A stretch of DNA of 64,000 bases from Pollutibacter soli (GCA_029269725.1 JARJHS010000006.1:342703-406702), one strand, 5' to 3'. Counted from the first letter of the stretch, positions 25,480 to 35,983 are shown. A program made the numbers and translations. The notes: a model not told the origin generated them from the letters alone.

Positions 25480-28400
25480 ATGAGAGAAATATTGATCGTT
25501 ACGGCATTGATTATCACCCAATTACACGCATTTGCACAACAGAAAATGACTGACTATACCAAGCTTTGGAAAAAAGTTGATGATCTGATTGAGAAAAAAG
25601 GACTCACAGCTTCTGCCCTGACAGAAGTAAAGAATATTTATTCTCTTGCGGTTAAAGAGAAAAATGATGCACAGCAAATCAGGGCATTGGTGTATGAAGG
25701 GAGGTTGACCGACACAAATGAAGAAGATGCGACACAAAAAATTTCAGATCGATGGAACTCTTTGCTGAAGACTTCCCATGAACCTGTATCATCATTGTTG
25801 AACAGTATGCTCGGAAAATTATATTGGAATTATTTTCAACGCAACAGATACAAGCTATACCGTGAACCGAATACTGAAAACGGAAAACTGGAAGAAAAGA
25901 AGAAAGATCTGGAGTCTATGGATGCTGAGGAACTGCATCAGCTGATCACAAAACATTTTACTGCATCGCTGAAGGATTACAAAACGCTTTCCGGAATAAA
26001 ACTTAACCAGTGGCAACCCATCATTATCAAAGGAAATAATCCTGAATTGCGACCCACGCTTTATGATCTTCTGGCGCAGGCCGCACTACAATATTTTGTC
26101 AGCGGAGAAAGAACGTTACGGAAAGCAGTAAACGATTTTGAAATTTCAGACACCCGTGCATTCGGTCATGCAGCACAGTTTGTACAGTGGAAACCCGAAA
26201 CAAAAGATTCCACCTCACTCTATTACCAGGCCATACTGATCTATCAGCAACTCATCCGGTTACATCTTTCGGATAAAAATCTCACTGCCCTGCTGGACGT
26301 CGATATTGAACGTTTACAATTTGTACATCGCATCGCTGTCACCCCGGATAAAAATGAATTCTACAGGGCCGGACTATTGAGTATTTTTTTGAATTATCCG
26401 GACAGGCCGGAAGCAGGTAAGGCATTCTATCTCGCTACTGCACAGGTGTACCAGGAGGCAATGAACTATTCAGATGAGAACCCAGATCAGCGACTACGCT
26501 TTTTATTGGTTGATGTAAAACAGCAACTGGAACAAATACAAAAAAAATACCCATTGACTGAAGCTGCAGCAAATGCATCAAATCTTCTGCAACAGATACT
26601 GAAGAAATCAGTACAACTGGAAACGGAGAGAGTGAATCTTCCGGATCAGCCTTTCAGAACGAGAGTGAGTTTTGCAAATACAAACCTGATGTATTACAGG
26701 ATCATCAAAGTGGACGATCATTTTCCTGATGAGAATAACCGCTGGGATGATAAGTACTGGCAGAAGCTTGTTTCATTAAAACCAATCGACCAGGTAAGAC
26801 AGGAATTGCCACTTGCACCGGATTACAGAACTCATTCAACTGAAATTAAAATTGATGCATTGCCGGTAGGTCGTTATGCTTTGCTGGCAGGAGTGAATGA
26901 GAATTTCAGTCTTGATCAGAATCCATTGGCGGTTCAATACTTCGATGTCTCGGATATTTCATGGGCGAACAATGGCAATCATTATTTCTTTCTGCATCGC
27001 GATAACGGCCAGCCATTAACAGACGCGCAAGTGCAGCTGTGGAGTAAAAAATACGACTACAAAACGAACAAATACAACTTTACCAAACTTCAGAGTCTGT
27101 CTGCAAACAAAAATGGCTACGCCTTCATTTCTGCACCTGAAAAATTAGATGGTCAGTTGACATTTGAAATTAACTGGCAGAAGGATCACCTTTTCAGTTC
27201 GGATGAACAAATTCGTCCATACCCGATCTATAGAAATGCAACTGGTGAAATTCCGGATGAAGAAAAAGCACGAAGTCATGCATTTATTTTTTTAGATCGT
27301 AGTATTTATCGTCCGGGGCAGGAAGTATTTTTTAAGACAATCTATATACGTAAAAACAAAAATGAGAATACGCATGCTGTGATCTCCGGCCTGAGATCAA
27401 CCGTCTACCTTAACAACGCGAACGGAGAAATAATTGACTCCCTGCAATTGGAATCAAACGAATTTGGATCTGTATCAGGGAAATTCAGATTACCTCTCAG
27501 CGGACTAACCGGGTCTTTTAGTATCAGAGAAGCTTATACGAATGCAACACAGCAATTCAATGTTGAAGAGTACAAGAGACCGAAGTTCCAGGTTACATTG
27601 GAAAAACCTAAAAAGGAATTTAAATTGAATGATACGGTTACAGTGGAAGGGAATGCTGTTGCTTATGCAGGAATCGCTATAGGCGGATCGAAAGTGCGTT
27701 ACCGTGTAACCAGATCGGTGTTTTATCCATATCCGTTTTATAGCAGGTACAGGATCATGCCTTACAGTGAGCCGGTGGAGATTGCGAATGGAATTACAGA
27801 AACGGGTGTCGATGGAAAATTTAATATCTCTTTTCCCGCTGTACCCGATAAGAATTCCGATCCAAAATCATTGCCGGTATTTCATTATTCCATTAGTGCC
27901 GATGTAACTGACATCAACGGCGAGACACGTTCTGCAGAAACGATGGTGTCCATCGGTTATCATTCTTTGCAGATCTCGGGGTCGGTTGCGGAAGTATTAT
28001 ATGCTGACAGCACAAATAAAATTTCTGTTTCGGCAACCAATCTTTCTGGTGAACCTCAAAAAGCAACTGTAAAAATCACAGCATATCTGCTGGAAACACC
28101 GGATCGATTGATACGTGAACGTTACTGGAATCAGTCCGACACATTTATTTTCAGTAACGAGGAGTACATTAAATATTTTCCAAACGATGAATATGCTGAT
28201 GAGTCAAAAAAAGAAAGCTGGAAAAGGAAGGCGAAAGTGTGGGAAATAACGGACACGGTCAGCGGAAATAATCAGTCGGTTACTATTCCAAAATCTGCCT
28301 TGAAGCCGGGAGTATATGCAATTGAGATATCAGGTACGGATAAATCCGGCAGGGAAGTAAAGACTGTTGTATATACTGAGCTGAAAGCTTCAATCAACAG

Positions 28401-31400
28401 CAAAAGCATGGTCCCTTCTTACTACCAGGCAGCTGTGAATAAAAATACATTTGAGCCGGGAGAAATTGCCCGCCTCCATCAACAGACTGATGCTGATCAG
28501 TTATTCATCATTCGGCAACTCATCTCCGCGACTGAAAGCGAGCAATACTATTTTAATCGTGAGAATCGTGATTTTGTTTACGATATCCAACGGTTGAATA
28601 AAGAATCAAAAAACACAGATTATCCGGTAGTGGAAAAAGATCGTGGAGGTTTTGGTATATCGCATGTTTTTGTAAAACACAACAGGTTATTTATCGATGA
28701 ATCCGTAATTGCAGTCCCCTGGACCAATAAAGAGCTGGATTTCCGGTTCACCACTTTCCGTGATAAAACATTGCCCGGGTCAAAAGAAGAATGGGCTGTA
28801 CAGGTGAGTGGATGGAAAGGTGAGAAACTGGCGGCTGAAATCCTGACATCGATGTATGATGCATCATTGGATCAGTTTATGGTGCATAACTGGTACAAGC
28901 CTGCAATATTTTCAACCTTTCACCGACAGGCAGGCTTGTGGAGCAAAAACTCCTATTTCGCGGTGAGCCATGGCGATATTCGTTATATAAACGAAAAAAC
29001 AACGGAGATTAACTCTGCGATTCCAGATGAATTGTTGTGGGTTAAGGATGAGCTGGTAAATGTCGGATATGCGATGCAACGTATGGCGAAAGGTGTCGTG
29101 GTGAAAGATGAAGCTGTCTTGCAGGAAATGGCACCTCCACAAGCAATGAATTCATTAGCGGATACCGTTGCAGTGCCAGACCTGGAAAAAGACCCTACTG
29201 GATCGAAGGGACTTATGAAAACAATTATCGTCAGGAAAGAAGGATCTGAACAGCCAGCAAATGAAAATCAGCCAACGAAAATGCGTACCGATTTCCGCGA
29301 AACCGCATTCTTCTTCCCTGATCTCAAAACCGACGCTAACGGAAATGTGAACTTTTCATTCACAATGCCCGAAGCGTTAACCGAATGGAAATGGCAGGTT
29401 TTTGCTCATACTAAAGACCTGGCGATGGGCCTCGGAACAAAAACGGTGATTACGCAGAAAGAACTGATGGTACAACCGAATCTCCCAAGATTTTTACGCG
29501 AAGGCGATAAACTAACGGTGGCGGTTAAGGTAGTCAATCTCACTGATGTGGAGATGACCGGTCAATCCGTTCTGCAACTGATCGATGCTGCATCCGGACA
29601 AGTTGTGGACGGGCTATTCACCAATGTTTTTCCAACACAGTACTTTACTGCCCCGGCAAAAGGTTCTGTTCCGGTAGAATTCACCATGACGATGCCTTAC
29701 AGTTTCAACCGGCCGCTGATCTGTCGCATCACTGCCAAGGCTGGCAATCATACCGATGGAGAAGAGATTGCGTTGCCGGTGTTAACTAATCGAATGCTGA
29801 TTACGGAATCGCTTCCGGTTCGCATGACCGGCACCGGTACGAAAACATTCTCATTTGAAAAACTGTTGCAATCAGGTAAAAGCCCATCACTGAGTAATCA
29901 TGGCATTACTGTTGAATACAGCAGCAATCCCGCGTGGTATGCCGTTCAGGCACTTCCATATCTGACGCAATATCCTTATGCATGTGCAGAACAGGAATTC
30001 AATCGCTTTTATGCAAATACGCTGGCATCGATGATCGCCAGCAAGCATCCGAAAATCAAAGCATGGTTTGAAAAAAGAATGCAGGACAGTGCGAAAGGAA
30101 AACCGGTACAACTCATCAGTAATCTGGAAAAAAATCCTGAGCTGAAAAATATCCTGCTGGAAGAAACGCCATGGGTACTGGATGCAGAATCAGAAACTGC
30201 GCAGCAGAAACAAATTGCAACACTGTTCGATATGATCAGGATCTCTGCTGACCTGCAAGCAAGCCTTGCAAAACTTGCGCAATCGCAAACCAGCAACGGT
30301 GGTTTTGTGTGGTTCCCCGGCGGCCCGGAAGATCGCTATATCACCCAGTACATCATCACCGGTATTGGTCGCCTGAAAAAACTGGGCGCCATTCCTGCAG
30401 CACAACAGTCTACTGTAACCGAAATCGCCAGCAAAGGCTTGAAATACCTGGCGCAACAGATTCGGAAAGACTATGACGAAGTGCAGAAAAATAACAAGAA
30501 AGTCGCCGCTTATGTGCCCGGCGATTTAAGCATACAATATTTATATGCGATCAGCTTCTTCCCTGAATTTAAAGCTGATACAAAAACAGCAACCGCCATT
30601 CAGTATTTCCGCAGCCAGGCAAAGAAAAACTGGGTGAAAAAAGATCGTCAGACCCAGGCGATGCTGGCGCTCAGTGCTCACCGTGCAAAAGATGCCACAC
30701 TTGCAAAATCCACCCTGAAAGCCTTGAAAGAACAATCTGTAAACAGTGAAACATTGGGGCGTTACTGGAAAGCGCCGCAATATGGATACTACTGGTACCA
30801 GGCGCCGATTGAAACGCAGGCATTGATGATAGAAGCTTTTGATGAGATCAATGCAGATGCGTTGATGGTTTCAGGTCTGAAACAATGGCTGCTGTTGCAG
30901 AAACAGACACAGAACTGGTCAACAACCAAAGCAACTGCCGATGCTTGTTATGCTTTGTTGTTACGCGGATCCGACTGGCTCGCTACCGATCCGGATGTGA
31001 AGATCAGCCTGGGTGAAAGCAATGCATTCGTATTTGATAATTCAGCAGCAAAGGAAACAGGTACCGGATATTTTAAATCGGTTATTGGTGCAGGTGAGGT
31101 AACTCCGGAATTGGGAAAAATTAAAGTTGAAGTAAGCAATACTCCGGCAGGTGAGAAAGCGCAGCTGAGCTGGGGTGCTGTGTACTGGCAGTATTTTGAA
31201 AACCTCGACAAAATCACGTCAGCTGCAACACCATTATCGATCAAAAAAACCTGGTATGTGGAAAGAACAAGTGACCGCGGACCGGTGCTTGCATTAGTGG
31301 AAGACAATACTTCATTGAGGCCTGGTGATAAACTGAAAGTAAGACTTGAACTTCGCAGTGATCGCGCGATGGAATACATCCATGTCAAAGATCAGCGTGC

Positions 31401-31653
31401 ATCAGGTACAGAACCGGTGGATGTGATCAGTGGCTATCATTACCAGGGCGGACTTGGATATTATCAATCCACACGTGATGCTTCAACGAACTTCTTTATT
31501 TCTTATCTGCCAAAAGGAACCTATGTATTCGAGTATGCATTGTTTGTAAATCAGCAAGGAAATTTCTCTGCCGGACCAGCGGTTGCGCAGTGCATGTATG
31601 CGCCGGAGTTTTCGGCGCATAGTGAAGGAGTGAGGATCAAGGTTCAACGTTAA
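25480..31653 (+). CDS. alpha-2-macroglobulin family protein
   Basis: A 2057-residue secreted or periplasmic protease-trapping protein. MREILIVTALIITQLHAFAQ is a signal peptide. An N-terminal helical region (20-400) typical of Bacteroidota members is followed by MG-type beta domains, for example SHAFIFLDRSIYRPGQEVFF (about 605-625) and PKFQVTLEKPKKEFKLNDTV. The A2M core has RTDFRETAFFFPDLKTDANG and EWKWQVFAHTKDLAMG. The thioester motif CAEQ is intact at Cys1502-Gln1505 within YPYACAEQE. It therefore should form the Cys-Gln thioester used to bind attacking proteases covalently (family knowledge). No pbpC/PBP1C partner gene is adjacent. The last codons (VQR, then TAA) fall in a dispersed repeat, AGGTTCAACGTT. 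Confidence 0.95.
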   Translation: MREILIVTALIITQLHAFAQQKMTDYTKLWKKVDDLIEKKGLTASALTEVKNIYSLAVKEKNDAQQIRALVYEGRLTDTNEEDATQKISDRWNSLLKTSHEPVSSLLNSMLGKLYWNYFQRNRYKLYREPNTENGKLEEKKKDLESMDAEELHQLITKHFTASLKDYKTLSGIKLNQWQPIIIKGNNPELRPTLYDLLAQAALQYFVSGERTLRKAVNDFEISDTRAFGHAAQFVQWKPETKDSTSLYYQAILIYQQLIRLHLSDKNLTALLDVDIERLQFVHRIAVTPDKNEFYRAGLLSIFLNYPDRPEAGKAFYLATAQVYQEAMNYSDENPDQRLRFLLVDVKQQLEQIQKKYPLTEAAANASNLLQQILKKSVQLETERVNLPDQPFRTRVSFANTNLMYYRIIKVDDHFPDENNRWDDKYWQKLVSLKPIDQVRQELPLAPDYRTHSTEIKIDALPVGRYALLAGVNENFSLDQNPLAVQYFDVSDISWANNGNHYFFLHRDNGQPLTDAQVQLWSKKYDYKTNKYNFTKLQSLSANKNGYAFISAPEKLDGQLTFEINWQKDHLFSSDEQIRPYPIYRNATGEIPDEEKARSHAFIFLDRSIYRPGQEVFFKTIYIRKNKNENTHAVISGLRSTVYLNNANGEIIDSLQLESNEFGSVSGKFRLPLSGLTGSFSIREAYTNATQQFNVEEYKRPKFQVTLEKPKKEFKLNDTVTVEGNAVAYAGIAIGGSKVRYRVTRSVFYPYPFYSRYRIMPYSEPVEIANGITETGVDGKFNISFPAVPDKNSDPKSLPVFHYSISADVTDINGETRSAETMVSIGYHSLQISGSVAEVLYADSTNKISVSATNLSGEPQKATVKITAYLLETPDRLIRERYWNQSDTFIFSNEEYIKYFPNDEYADESKKESWKRKAKVWEITDTVSGNNQSVTIPKSALKPGVYAIEISGTDKSGREVKTVVYTELKASINSKSMVPSYYQAAVNKNTFEPGEIARLHQQTDADQLFIIRQLISATESEQYYFNRENRDFVYDIQRLNKESKNTDYPVVEKDRGGFGISHVFVKHNRLFIDESVIAVPWTNKELDFRFTTFRDKTLPGSKEEWAVQVSGWKGEKLAAEILTSMYDASLDQFMVHNWYKPAIFSTFHRQAGLWSKNSYFAVSHGDIRYINEKTTEINSAIPDELLWVKDELVNVGYAMQRMAKGVVVKDEAVLQEMAPPQAMNSLADTVAVPDLEKDPTGSKGLMKTIIVRKEGSEQPANENQPTKMRTDFRETAFFFPDLKTDANGNVNFSFTMPEALTEWKWQVFAHTKDLAMGLGTKTVITQKELMVQPNLPRFLREGDKLTVAVKVVNLTDVEMTGQSVLQLIDAASGQVVDGLFTNVFPTQYFTAPAKGSVPVEFTMTMPYSFNRPLICRITAKAGNHTDGEEIALPVLTNRMLITESLPVRMTGTGTKTFSFEKLLQSGKSPSLSNHGITVEYSSNPAWYAVQALPYLTQYPYACAEQEFNRFYANTLASMIASKHPKIKAWFEKRMQDSAKGKPVQLISNLEKNPELKNILLEETPWVLDAESETAQQKQIATLFDMIRISADLQASLAKLAQSQTSNGGFVWFPGGPEDRYITQYIITGIGRLKKLGAIPAAQQSTVTEIASKGLKYLAQQIRKDYDEVQKNNKKVAAYVPGDLSIQYLYAISFFPEFKADTKTATAIQYFRSQAKKNWVKKDRQTQAMLALSAHRAKDATLAKSTLKALKEQSVNSETLGRYWKAPQYGYYWYQAPIETQALMIEAFDEINADALMVSGLKQWLLLQKQTQNWSTTKATADACYALLLRGSDWLATDPDVKISLGESNAFVFDNSAAKETGTGYFKSVIGAGEVTPELGKIKVEVSNTPAGEKAQLSWGAVYWQYFENLDKITSAATPLSIKKTWYVERTSDRGPVLALVEDNTSLRPGDKLKVRLELRSDRAMEYIHVKDQRASGTEPVDVISGYHYQGGLGYYQSTRDASTNFFISYLPKGTYVFEYALFVNQQGNFSAGPAVAQCMYAPEFSAHSEGVRIKVQR

Positions 31654-31680
31654 AAGTAGAACGTTGAACGTTGAACGCAG
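31649..31680. repeat. GTTCAACGTT / GAACGTTGAACG low-complexity repeat
   Basis: GGTTCAACGTTAAAAGTAG followed by AACGTTGAACGTTGAACG. The alpha-2-macroglobulin stop codon (TAA) is formed within it. Related words occur at about 32097, 32564-32590, 32665-32697, 51155-51193 and 63823-63857. Confidence 0.6.
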
Positions 31681-31700
31681 CGGTTGCGGATGGTGGTTGC

Positions 31701-32016
31701 AGGTTTTAAGTTGTAGGTTATAAGTTAGGTCTTGCGCGAACATTCAGGCTTCTGCTATAAGTAAGCTCTTTTTTGTGAGATTTCTTTGTTCCTATGAGTC
31801 TATGTGGTGCAAAAAAATCTGAACCACATAGGCACATAGTAAACATAGGCACGCTCCTCTTAAAAGTACAGGTTTTAAGTCAGAAGTTATAGGTTGGCTC
31901 TTGCGCGAACACTCAGGGCTTCTCCTGTAACTGAGCCTTTTATCATGAGAATTCTTTGTGTACTATGTGCCTATGCGGTGCAAAAAAATCTGAACCACAT
32001 AGGCACATAGTAAACA
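31701..32016. repeat. two direct repeats of about 145 bp
   Basis: Copies at 31701-31845 and 31870-32016, same orientation. Shared parts in order are AGGTTTTAAGT, GTTATA, CTTGCGCGAACA, TTCAGG or TCAGGGCTTCT, a TTTGTG segment, GGTGCAAAAAAATCTGAACC and ACATAGGCACATAGTAAACA. The right half of each is a hairpin (CTATGTGGTGC...GAACCACATAG). It occupies the gap after the alpha-2-macroglobulin gene. I see no gene in it. Confidence 0.8.
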
Positions 32017-32146
32017 GAGGATTTTACCATTTTCATTCTCCTTATTCAATCTTGTGGTAGTTGAAATCAGTAAACGATTCCGAAACCGCTTAGGCTTACG
32101 TTCTACGTTTTACCTGCCTTTGTATCTTAGCAAAAAAACCAAACCA

Positions 32147-32569
32147 ATGAGCGTCTACTCCATCCCTTCCCGTTTCCGGAGAATCGAAAATCTGCATATC
32201 CTGCTCTGGCTGATAAAAGATTCCTGCTGGGCGCTGAACTTTAAAGTGGCGGGGATGATCATGATCGTTCCTACCCTGGCGGTAGCCATTTATATCACCT
32301 GGCAGACGCGAAGCATTACTTCGGAGCTCATCCATAACCTGGCCGTTGTATTCTGGATCGTCGCCAACTGTACCTGGATGACGGGAGAATTCTACGGCTG
32401 GGATGAACAGATCAGCGGCGGAATCGGACTACGCCATATTGCAGTGATCCCCTTCTCCCTGGGCCTGATCATATTGTTTTATTACTATATCTTCCTCGCT
32501 CCCAGTAAGAAATTCAGGGAGAAGATGACTGAGAGAACACAGGAACTAACTGATGAGGTTCAACGTTGA
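32147..32569 (+). CDS. small integral membrane protein of unknown function
   Basis: The frame is open from 32054, but residues before Met32 are encoded by repeat-like DNA, so ATG 32147 (MSVYSIPSRFRRIENLHILL) is the likely start, giving 140 residues. Three hydrophobic helices are visible (MIMIVPTLAVAIYI; LAVVFWIVANCTWM; IAVIPFSLGLIILFYYYIFL), followed by a charged tail KKFREKMTERTQELTDEVQR. No known domain is recognised. Its final codons (EVQR) and stop TGA are in the same GGTTCAACGTTGA word that ends the upstream gene. Confidence 0.65.
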   Translation: MSVYSIPSRFRRIENLHILLWLIKDSCWALNFKVAGMIMIVPTLAVAIYITWQTRSITSELIHNLAVVFWIVANCTWMTGEFYGWDEQISGGIGLRHIAVIPFSLGLIILFYYYIFLAPSKKFREKMTERTQELTDEVQR

Positions 32570-32697
32570 ACGTAGAACGTTGAACGCGGGTCGTTGACAC
32601 TGCTGATTTCCTGCACTATCCGGATCTTACAAGTCCTGGTACATAACTGCCACCGCTTAGGGCAGCGTTTAACGTTTTACGTTCTACGTCCAACGTT
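32564..32697. repeat. GTTGAACG / GTTCTACG repeat words before aspS
   Basis: GGTTCAACGTTGAACGTAGA followed by ACGTTGAACG at the left, and CGTTTAACGTTTTACGTTCT followed by ACGTCCAACGTT at the right (32665-32697). The two blocks are roughly inverted relative to each other. The stretch covers the stop of the small membrane protein and the upstream part of the aspS promoter region. Confidence 0.55.
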
Positions 32698-32707
32698 CGT
32701 ATATTTG
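32675..32707 (+). promoter_or_regulatory. candidate Bacteroidota promoter for aspS
   Basis: TATATTTG at 32700-32707 fits the Bacteroidota -7 consensus TAnnTTTG. About 20 bases upstream a TTTTAC (32675-32680) is a weak match to the -33 TTTG box. The aspS ATG is 28 bases further on. The upstream half is repeat DNA. Confidence 0.4.
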
Positions 32708-32735
32708 CCGTCCTGAAAAAATCAGGTTTAAGCCT

Positions 32736-34562
32736 ATGTACCGGACAAATGACTGCGGTGAATTACGCAAAGAGCATATCGGAAAGGATGTAACATTGGC
32801 GGGCTGGGTGCAGACCGTCAGAAAATTTGGGGCAATTACTTTTGTTGACCTTCGTGATCGTTATGGTATCACACAGATCGTATTCAACGAAAATCTCAAT
32901 AAACAACTCGATGATCAGCCGCTGGGGCGTGAGTTTGTGTTGCAGGTAAAAGGAAAAGTGATCGAACGCAGCAGTAAGAATCTGAATATACCCACTGGTG
33001 AAATTGAAGTTGCGGTGAGCAGCTTTTCTATTCTTAATAAATCTGTTGTTCCTCCATTTACTATACAGGATGAAACTGATGGAGGTGATGATCTGAGAAT
33101 GAAATTCAGGTACCTGGATCTGCGTCGTAATGCAGTCAAAAAAAATCTTGAATTGCGCTACTCGGTGAATCGTTCCGCAAGAAATTATCTGCATGAAAAC
33201 AAATTCATGGATATCGAGACGCCATTCCTGATTAAGTCTACACCCGAAGGTGCACGCGATTTCGTTGTGCCTTCACGTATGAACCCGGGTCAGTTTTATG
33301 CGCTTCCGCAATCACCGCAAACATTCAAGCAATTGCTGATGGTGAGTGGTTACGATCGATATTACCAGGTGGTGAAATGTTTCCGTGATGAGGACTTACG
33401 CGCCGATCGTCAGCCTGAGTTCACGCAGATCGACTGTGAAATGAGTTTTGTTGAGCAGGAAGATATTCTGAACATGTTTGAAGGCTTAATCAAAAGGATC
33501 TTTAAAGATGTAAAAGGAATCGACTATACCGAAGTGGTGGAACGAATGACCTGGGAAGATGCGATGTGGCAGTTTGGTAACGACAAACCGGATATTCGTT
33601 TCGGGATGCAACTCTGCAACCTGAAATCGCCGGACGTTGTTCGTGGCGAGAAAGAAGATCGTTCATCTTTGATCAACGGGGCAAATTTCAATGTATTTGA
33701 CCAGGCAGAAACGGTACTGGCAATTGCTGTTCCGGGAATATCAGAATATACACGCAAACAAACCGATGAACTCACGGAATGGGTTAAGCGCCCACAGATC
33801 GGCATGAAGGGTTTGGTGTATATCAAGTGCAATACTGATGGCACTTATAAAAGTAGTGTCGATAAATTTTACAGCGAAGAAAAACTGAAGGCCATTGCCG
33901 ATGCGGCAGGCGCTCAGAAAGGTGATCTCGTGTTAATCCTTGCCGGCGCAGAAGAGCGCACAAGAAAAGCGATCAGTGAATTGCGTCTGGAAATGGGTGA
34001 ACGTCTGGGCTTAAGAAAGAAAGATGAATTCAAATTACTCTGGGTACTTGACTTCCCCTTGTTCGAATATAGCGAAGATGATAATCGCTGGGTGGCGCGT
34101 CATCATCCGTTTACCTCTCCGAAACCTTCGCAGATTGAAACGATGATCAACAATGCACCTGAGATCACTAACGCTGCCGAGTACCTGCAACACCCTTATG
34201 CCGGCATCAAGGCAAATGCATACGATATGGTGCTGAACGGAAACGAGATTGGCGGTGGTTCCATTCGTATTTACCAGAGAGAATTGCAGGAAAAGATGTT
34301 TGCTGCATTAGGTATGAGTCCGGAAGAATCGAGACATAAATTCGGGTTCCTGCTGGGTGCATTCGAATACGGTGCACCGCCACATGGTGGAATTGCATTT
34401 GGTTTCGATCGTCTCTGCGCCATTCTCGGTGGGTCTGAAAGTATCCGTGACTTTATCGCATTCCCGAAAAACAACAGCGGTCGCGATGTGATGCTGGACG
34501 CGCCTTCGACTATAGATGATAAGCAACTGGTGGAATTGAGTCTGAAGATCGATGTTGAATAG
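32736..34562 (+). CDS. aspS: aspartyl-tRNA synthetase
   Basis: A 608-residue class II synthetase that charges tRNA-Asp. An N-terminal OB-fold anticodon-binding domain (about 1-105) contains [20 protein letters not shown]. The catalytic core has [12 protein letters not shown], motif 2 in [20 protein letters not shown] and motif 3 in [14 protein letters not shown] bacterial-type GAD insertion lies between about 290 and 420. The length fits bacterial AspRS (about 590). Whether it is discriminating or also charges tRNA-Asn cannot be told here; no gatCAB genes are in the window. Spacing and strand suggest a single-gene transcript. Confidence 0.97.
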   Translation: MYRTNDCGELRKEHIGKDVTLAGWVQTVRKFGAITFVDLRDRYGITQIVFNENLNKQLDDQPLGREFVLQVKGKVIERSSKNLNIPTGEIEVAVSSFSILNKSVVPPFTIQDETDGGDDLRMKFRYLDLRRNAVKKNLELRYSVNRSARNYLHENKFMDIETPFLIKSTPEGARDFVVPSRMNPGQFYALPQSPQTFKQLLMVSGYDRYYQVVKCFRDEDLRADRQPEFTQIDCEMSFVEQEDILNMFEGLIKRIFKDVKGIDYTEVVERMTWEDAMWQFGNDKPDIRFGMQLCNLKSPDVVRGEKEDRSSLINGANFNVFDQAETVLAIAVPGISEYTRKQTDELTEWVKRPQIGMKGLVYIKCNTDGTYKSSVDKFYSEEKLKAIADAAGAQKGDLVLILAGAEERTRKAISELRLEMGERLGLRKKDEFKLLWVLDFPLFEYSEDDNRWVARHHPFTSPKPSQIETMINNAPEITNAAEYLQHPYAGIKANAYDMVLNGNEIGGGSIRIYQRELQEKMFAALGMSPEESRHKFGFLLGAFEYGAPPHGGIAFGFDRLCAILGGSESIRDFIAFPKNNSGRDVMLDAPSTIDDKQLVELSLKIDVE

Positions 34563-34610
34563 AGTCCGAACGACAGGTTACGAAAGCCGGAAGGTATGAA
34601 ACCTGATCCA

Positions 34611-35245
34611 TCAGCTTTTAGTCATTTGTTTGCTGACAGCTTTGTGTTTAAAGATTCTGCTGGAAATAAGGTTCATCGGAAACCGGCAGCATAAAATGAT
34701 AAAAGCGGCCACCGGACTCAGAAATGAAATCAGTGTGGCAGACAGACCGTTAAAACATAGCTACGTTACAGGCCATCTTGTTTGCATAATTTGTTTTTGC
34801 ATCGAGCTCCTTTTTCAGAAACTCCGGTTTTGAAGTCACATAGTTCCATATCTGATTCTGAAACACGGTGATTAAAAACGTATTTGCAGAATAACAAAAC
34901 ATTGCAGGCACATCTCTGAAATAAGTACCGATCAGTGAAGTGGTGAATGGCAGCAATACAATAAAAAGAAGCCAGGTATTATTGTACCGGAACATTTTAT
35001 AGTCGACTCTCGAGATAAATTGAAAAAACTGGTGGTGTACTTTCCAGAAGGCAGCAATATTAAAAAACGAAAGAAAGAAGGCCAGGAATTTATGGTCTCC
35101 TATCTGCCAGATCGCTAAACCTCAGGATGCCATCTGCATTTTTATGGATTTTCAATTCCAGGGCCAGTAATGTAATTGCAATAGCAACTACGGTATCGGT
35201 AAAGAATACGAGGCGTTCAAGATCAAGATTTTTTTGTTCGGACAT
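34611..35245 (-). pseudogene. TMEM175-family potassium channel, frameshifted
   Basis: An ATG at 35245 begins MSEQKNLDLERLVFFTDTVV, then AIAITLLALELKI, the first TMEM175 helix with its F-S/T-D signature. The frame stops after FSDLADRRP. A second frame picks up GDHKFLAFFLSFFNIAAFWK, VHHQFFQFISRVDYK and LFIVLLPFTTSLIGTYF up to NKMACNVAMF. A third frame, one base off at a TTTT run, continues NGLSATLISFLSPVAAFIIL to a TGA at 34611. Summed, this is about 211 codons, the normal size of bacterial TMEM175 proteins, so the whole gene is present but broken twice. Confidence 0.75.
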
Positions 35246-35313
35246 CGCTCCTGTATGTTCAGGGAGTGGGCAAATCTAATGAACAGGCATAATGGCAGTA
35301 ATTCGTTTTTCGA

Positions 35314-35378
35314 ATATTTGTTGGTGTTCCTGCGATGAAGTTTTTCCATAAAGAATTACCTGGAACACCAACAAATAT
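35314..35378. repeat. system 1 hairpin at the transposase stop
   Basis: ATATTTGTTGGTGTTCC, a 31-base loop, GGAACACCAACAAATAT: a perfect 17-bp stem. Its last base is the first base of the TCA that is the transposase's TGA stop on the minus strand. It has the same arms as the seven-hairpin array on the other side of the gene. Confidence 0.9.
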
Positions 35379-35890
35379 CAGCAATGAGTCAGAAATCCCC
35401 AGTTATCAAAACCAGACTGATAAAATGCAGCGGAAGAATATTTATACTCTTCCGGTAAAATACACAACCCTGCTCTGACCGGATTCAAATGCACATAGTC
35501 AATTTTTTGTTTCATCATATTTTCATTGATCATTTCGATATACAAAGGATTACGTCGCCAAAACTGAAAGTTTCTGTCAGCCGCTTCTACCTTAAAATAA
35601 TCGAGAACCAGAGGGTGGTTAATTTCCAGGTCGGCTTTAATCCGCTGGGCGGTATACTTCATAAAATCCCGCTGTACGTCTGATTTCTTTCTTCCTGCTC
35701 TCATTTGCCAGATCAGATGGATATGATTGACCATAATTGCAAAAGCAAACAAATGGATTCTTCGATCTTCAACAAGGAACCGAAGACTTTCGGCAACTAT
35801 ATCTTTATACTTATCTGGTTTTAGCAGGTGCTGTTTTTTAAAATTCGAAGCAGTAAAGAATTGAGGGAATTCGGTAATAATTTCGACCAT
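35378..35890 (-). CDS. REP-associated tyrosine transposase (RAYT, Y1/HUH family)
   Basis: A 170-residue single-domain protein of the Y1 transposase superfamily (IS200/IS605-like, RAYT branch), which nicks single-stranded palindromic DNA through a tyrosine (family knowledge). The HUH motif is HIH (56-58) in MVNHIHLIW. The C-terminal part has FQFWRRNPLYIEM, then QKIDYVHLNPVRAGL, with Tyr132 a candidate nucleophile, and EEYKYSSAAFY. Length and motifs appear intact. There are no IS ends or accessory tnpB. Instead it is bracketed by hairpins: one touching its stop and an array of seven beginning 94 bases upstream of its start. This layout is the hallmark of RAYT/REP domestication. Confidence 0.88.
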   Translation of the reverse strand: MVEIITEFPQFFTASNFKKQHLLKPDKYKDIVAESLRFLVEDRRIHLFAFAIMVNHIHLIWQMRAGRKKSDVQRDFMKYTAQRIKADLEINHPLVLDYFKVEAADRNFQFWRRNPLYIEMINENMMKQKIDYVHLNPVRAGLCILPEEYKYSSAAFYQSGFDNWGFLTHC

Positions 35891-35983
35891 TCAGTAATCT
35901 ACGCCGCATAACAGGCCGGGACAAGGGAAGAACATCACTATATAATCAGATTTTTCTCTTCGATTTTCGTGGTGGGCTACAAC

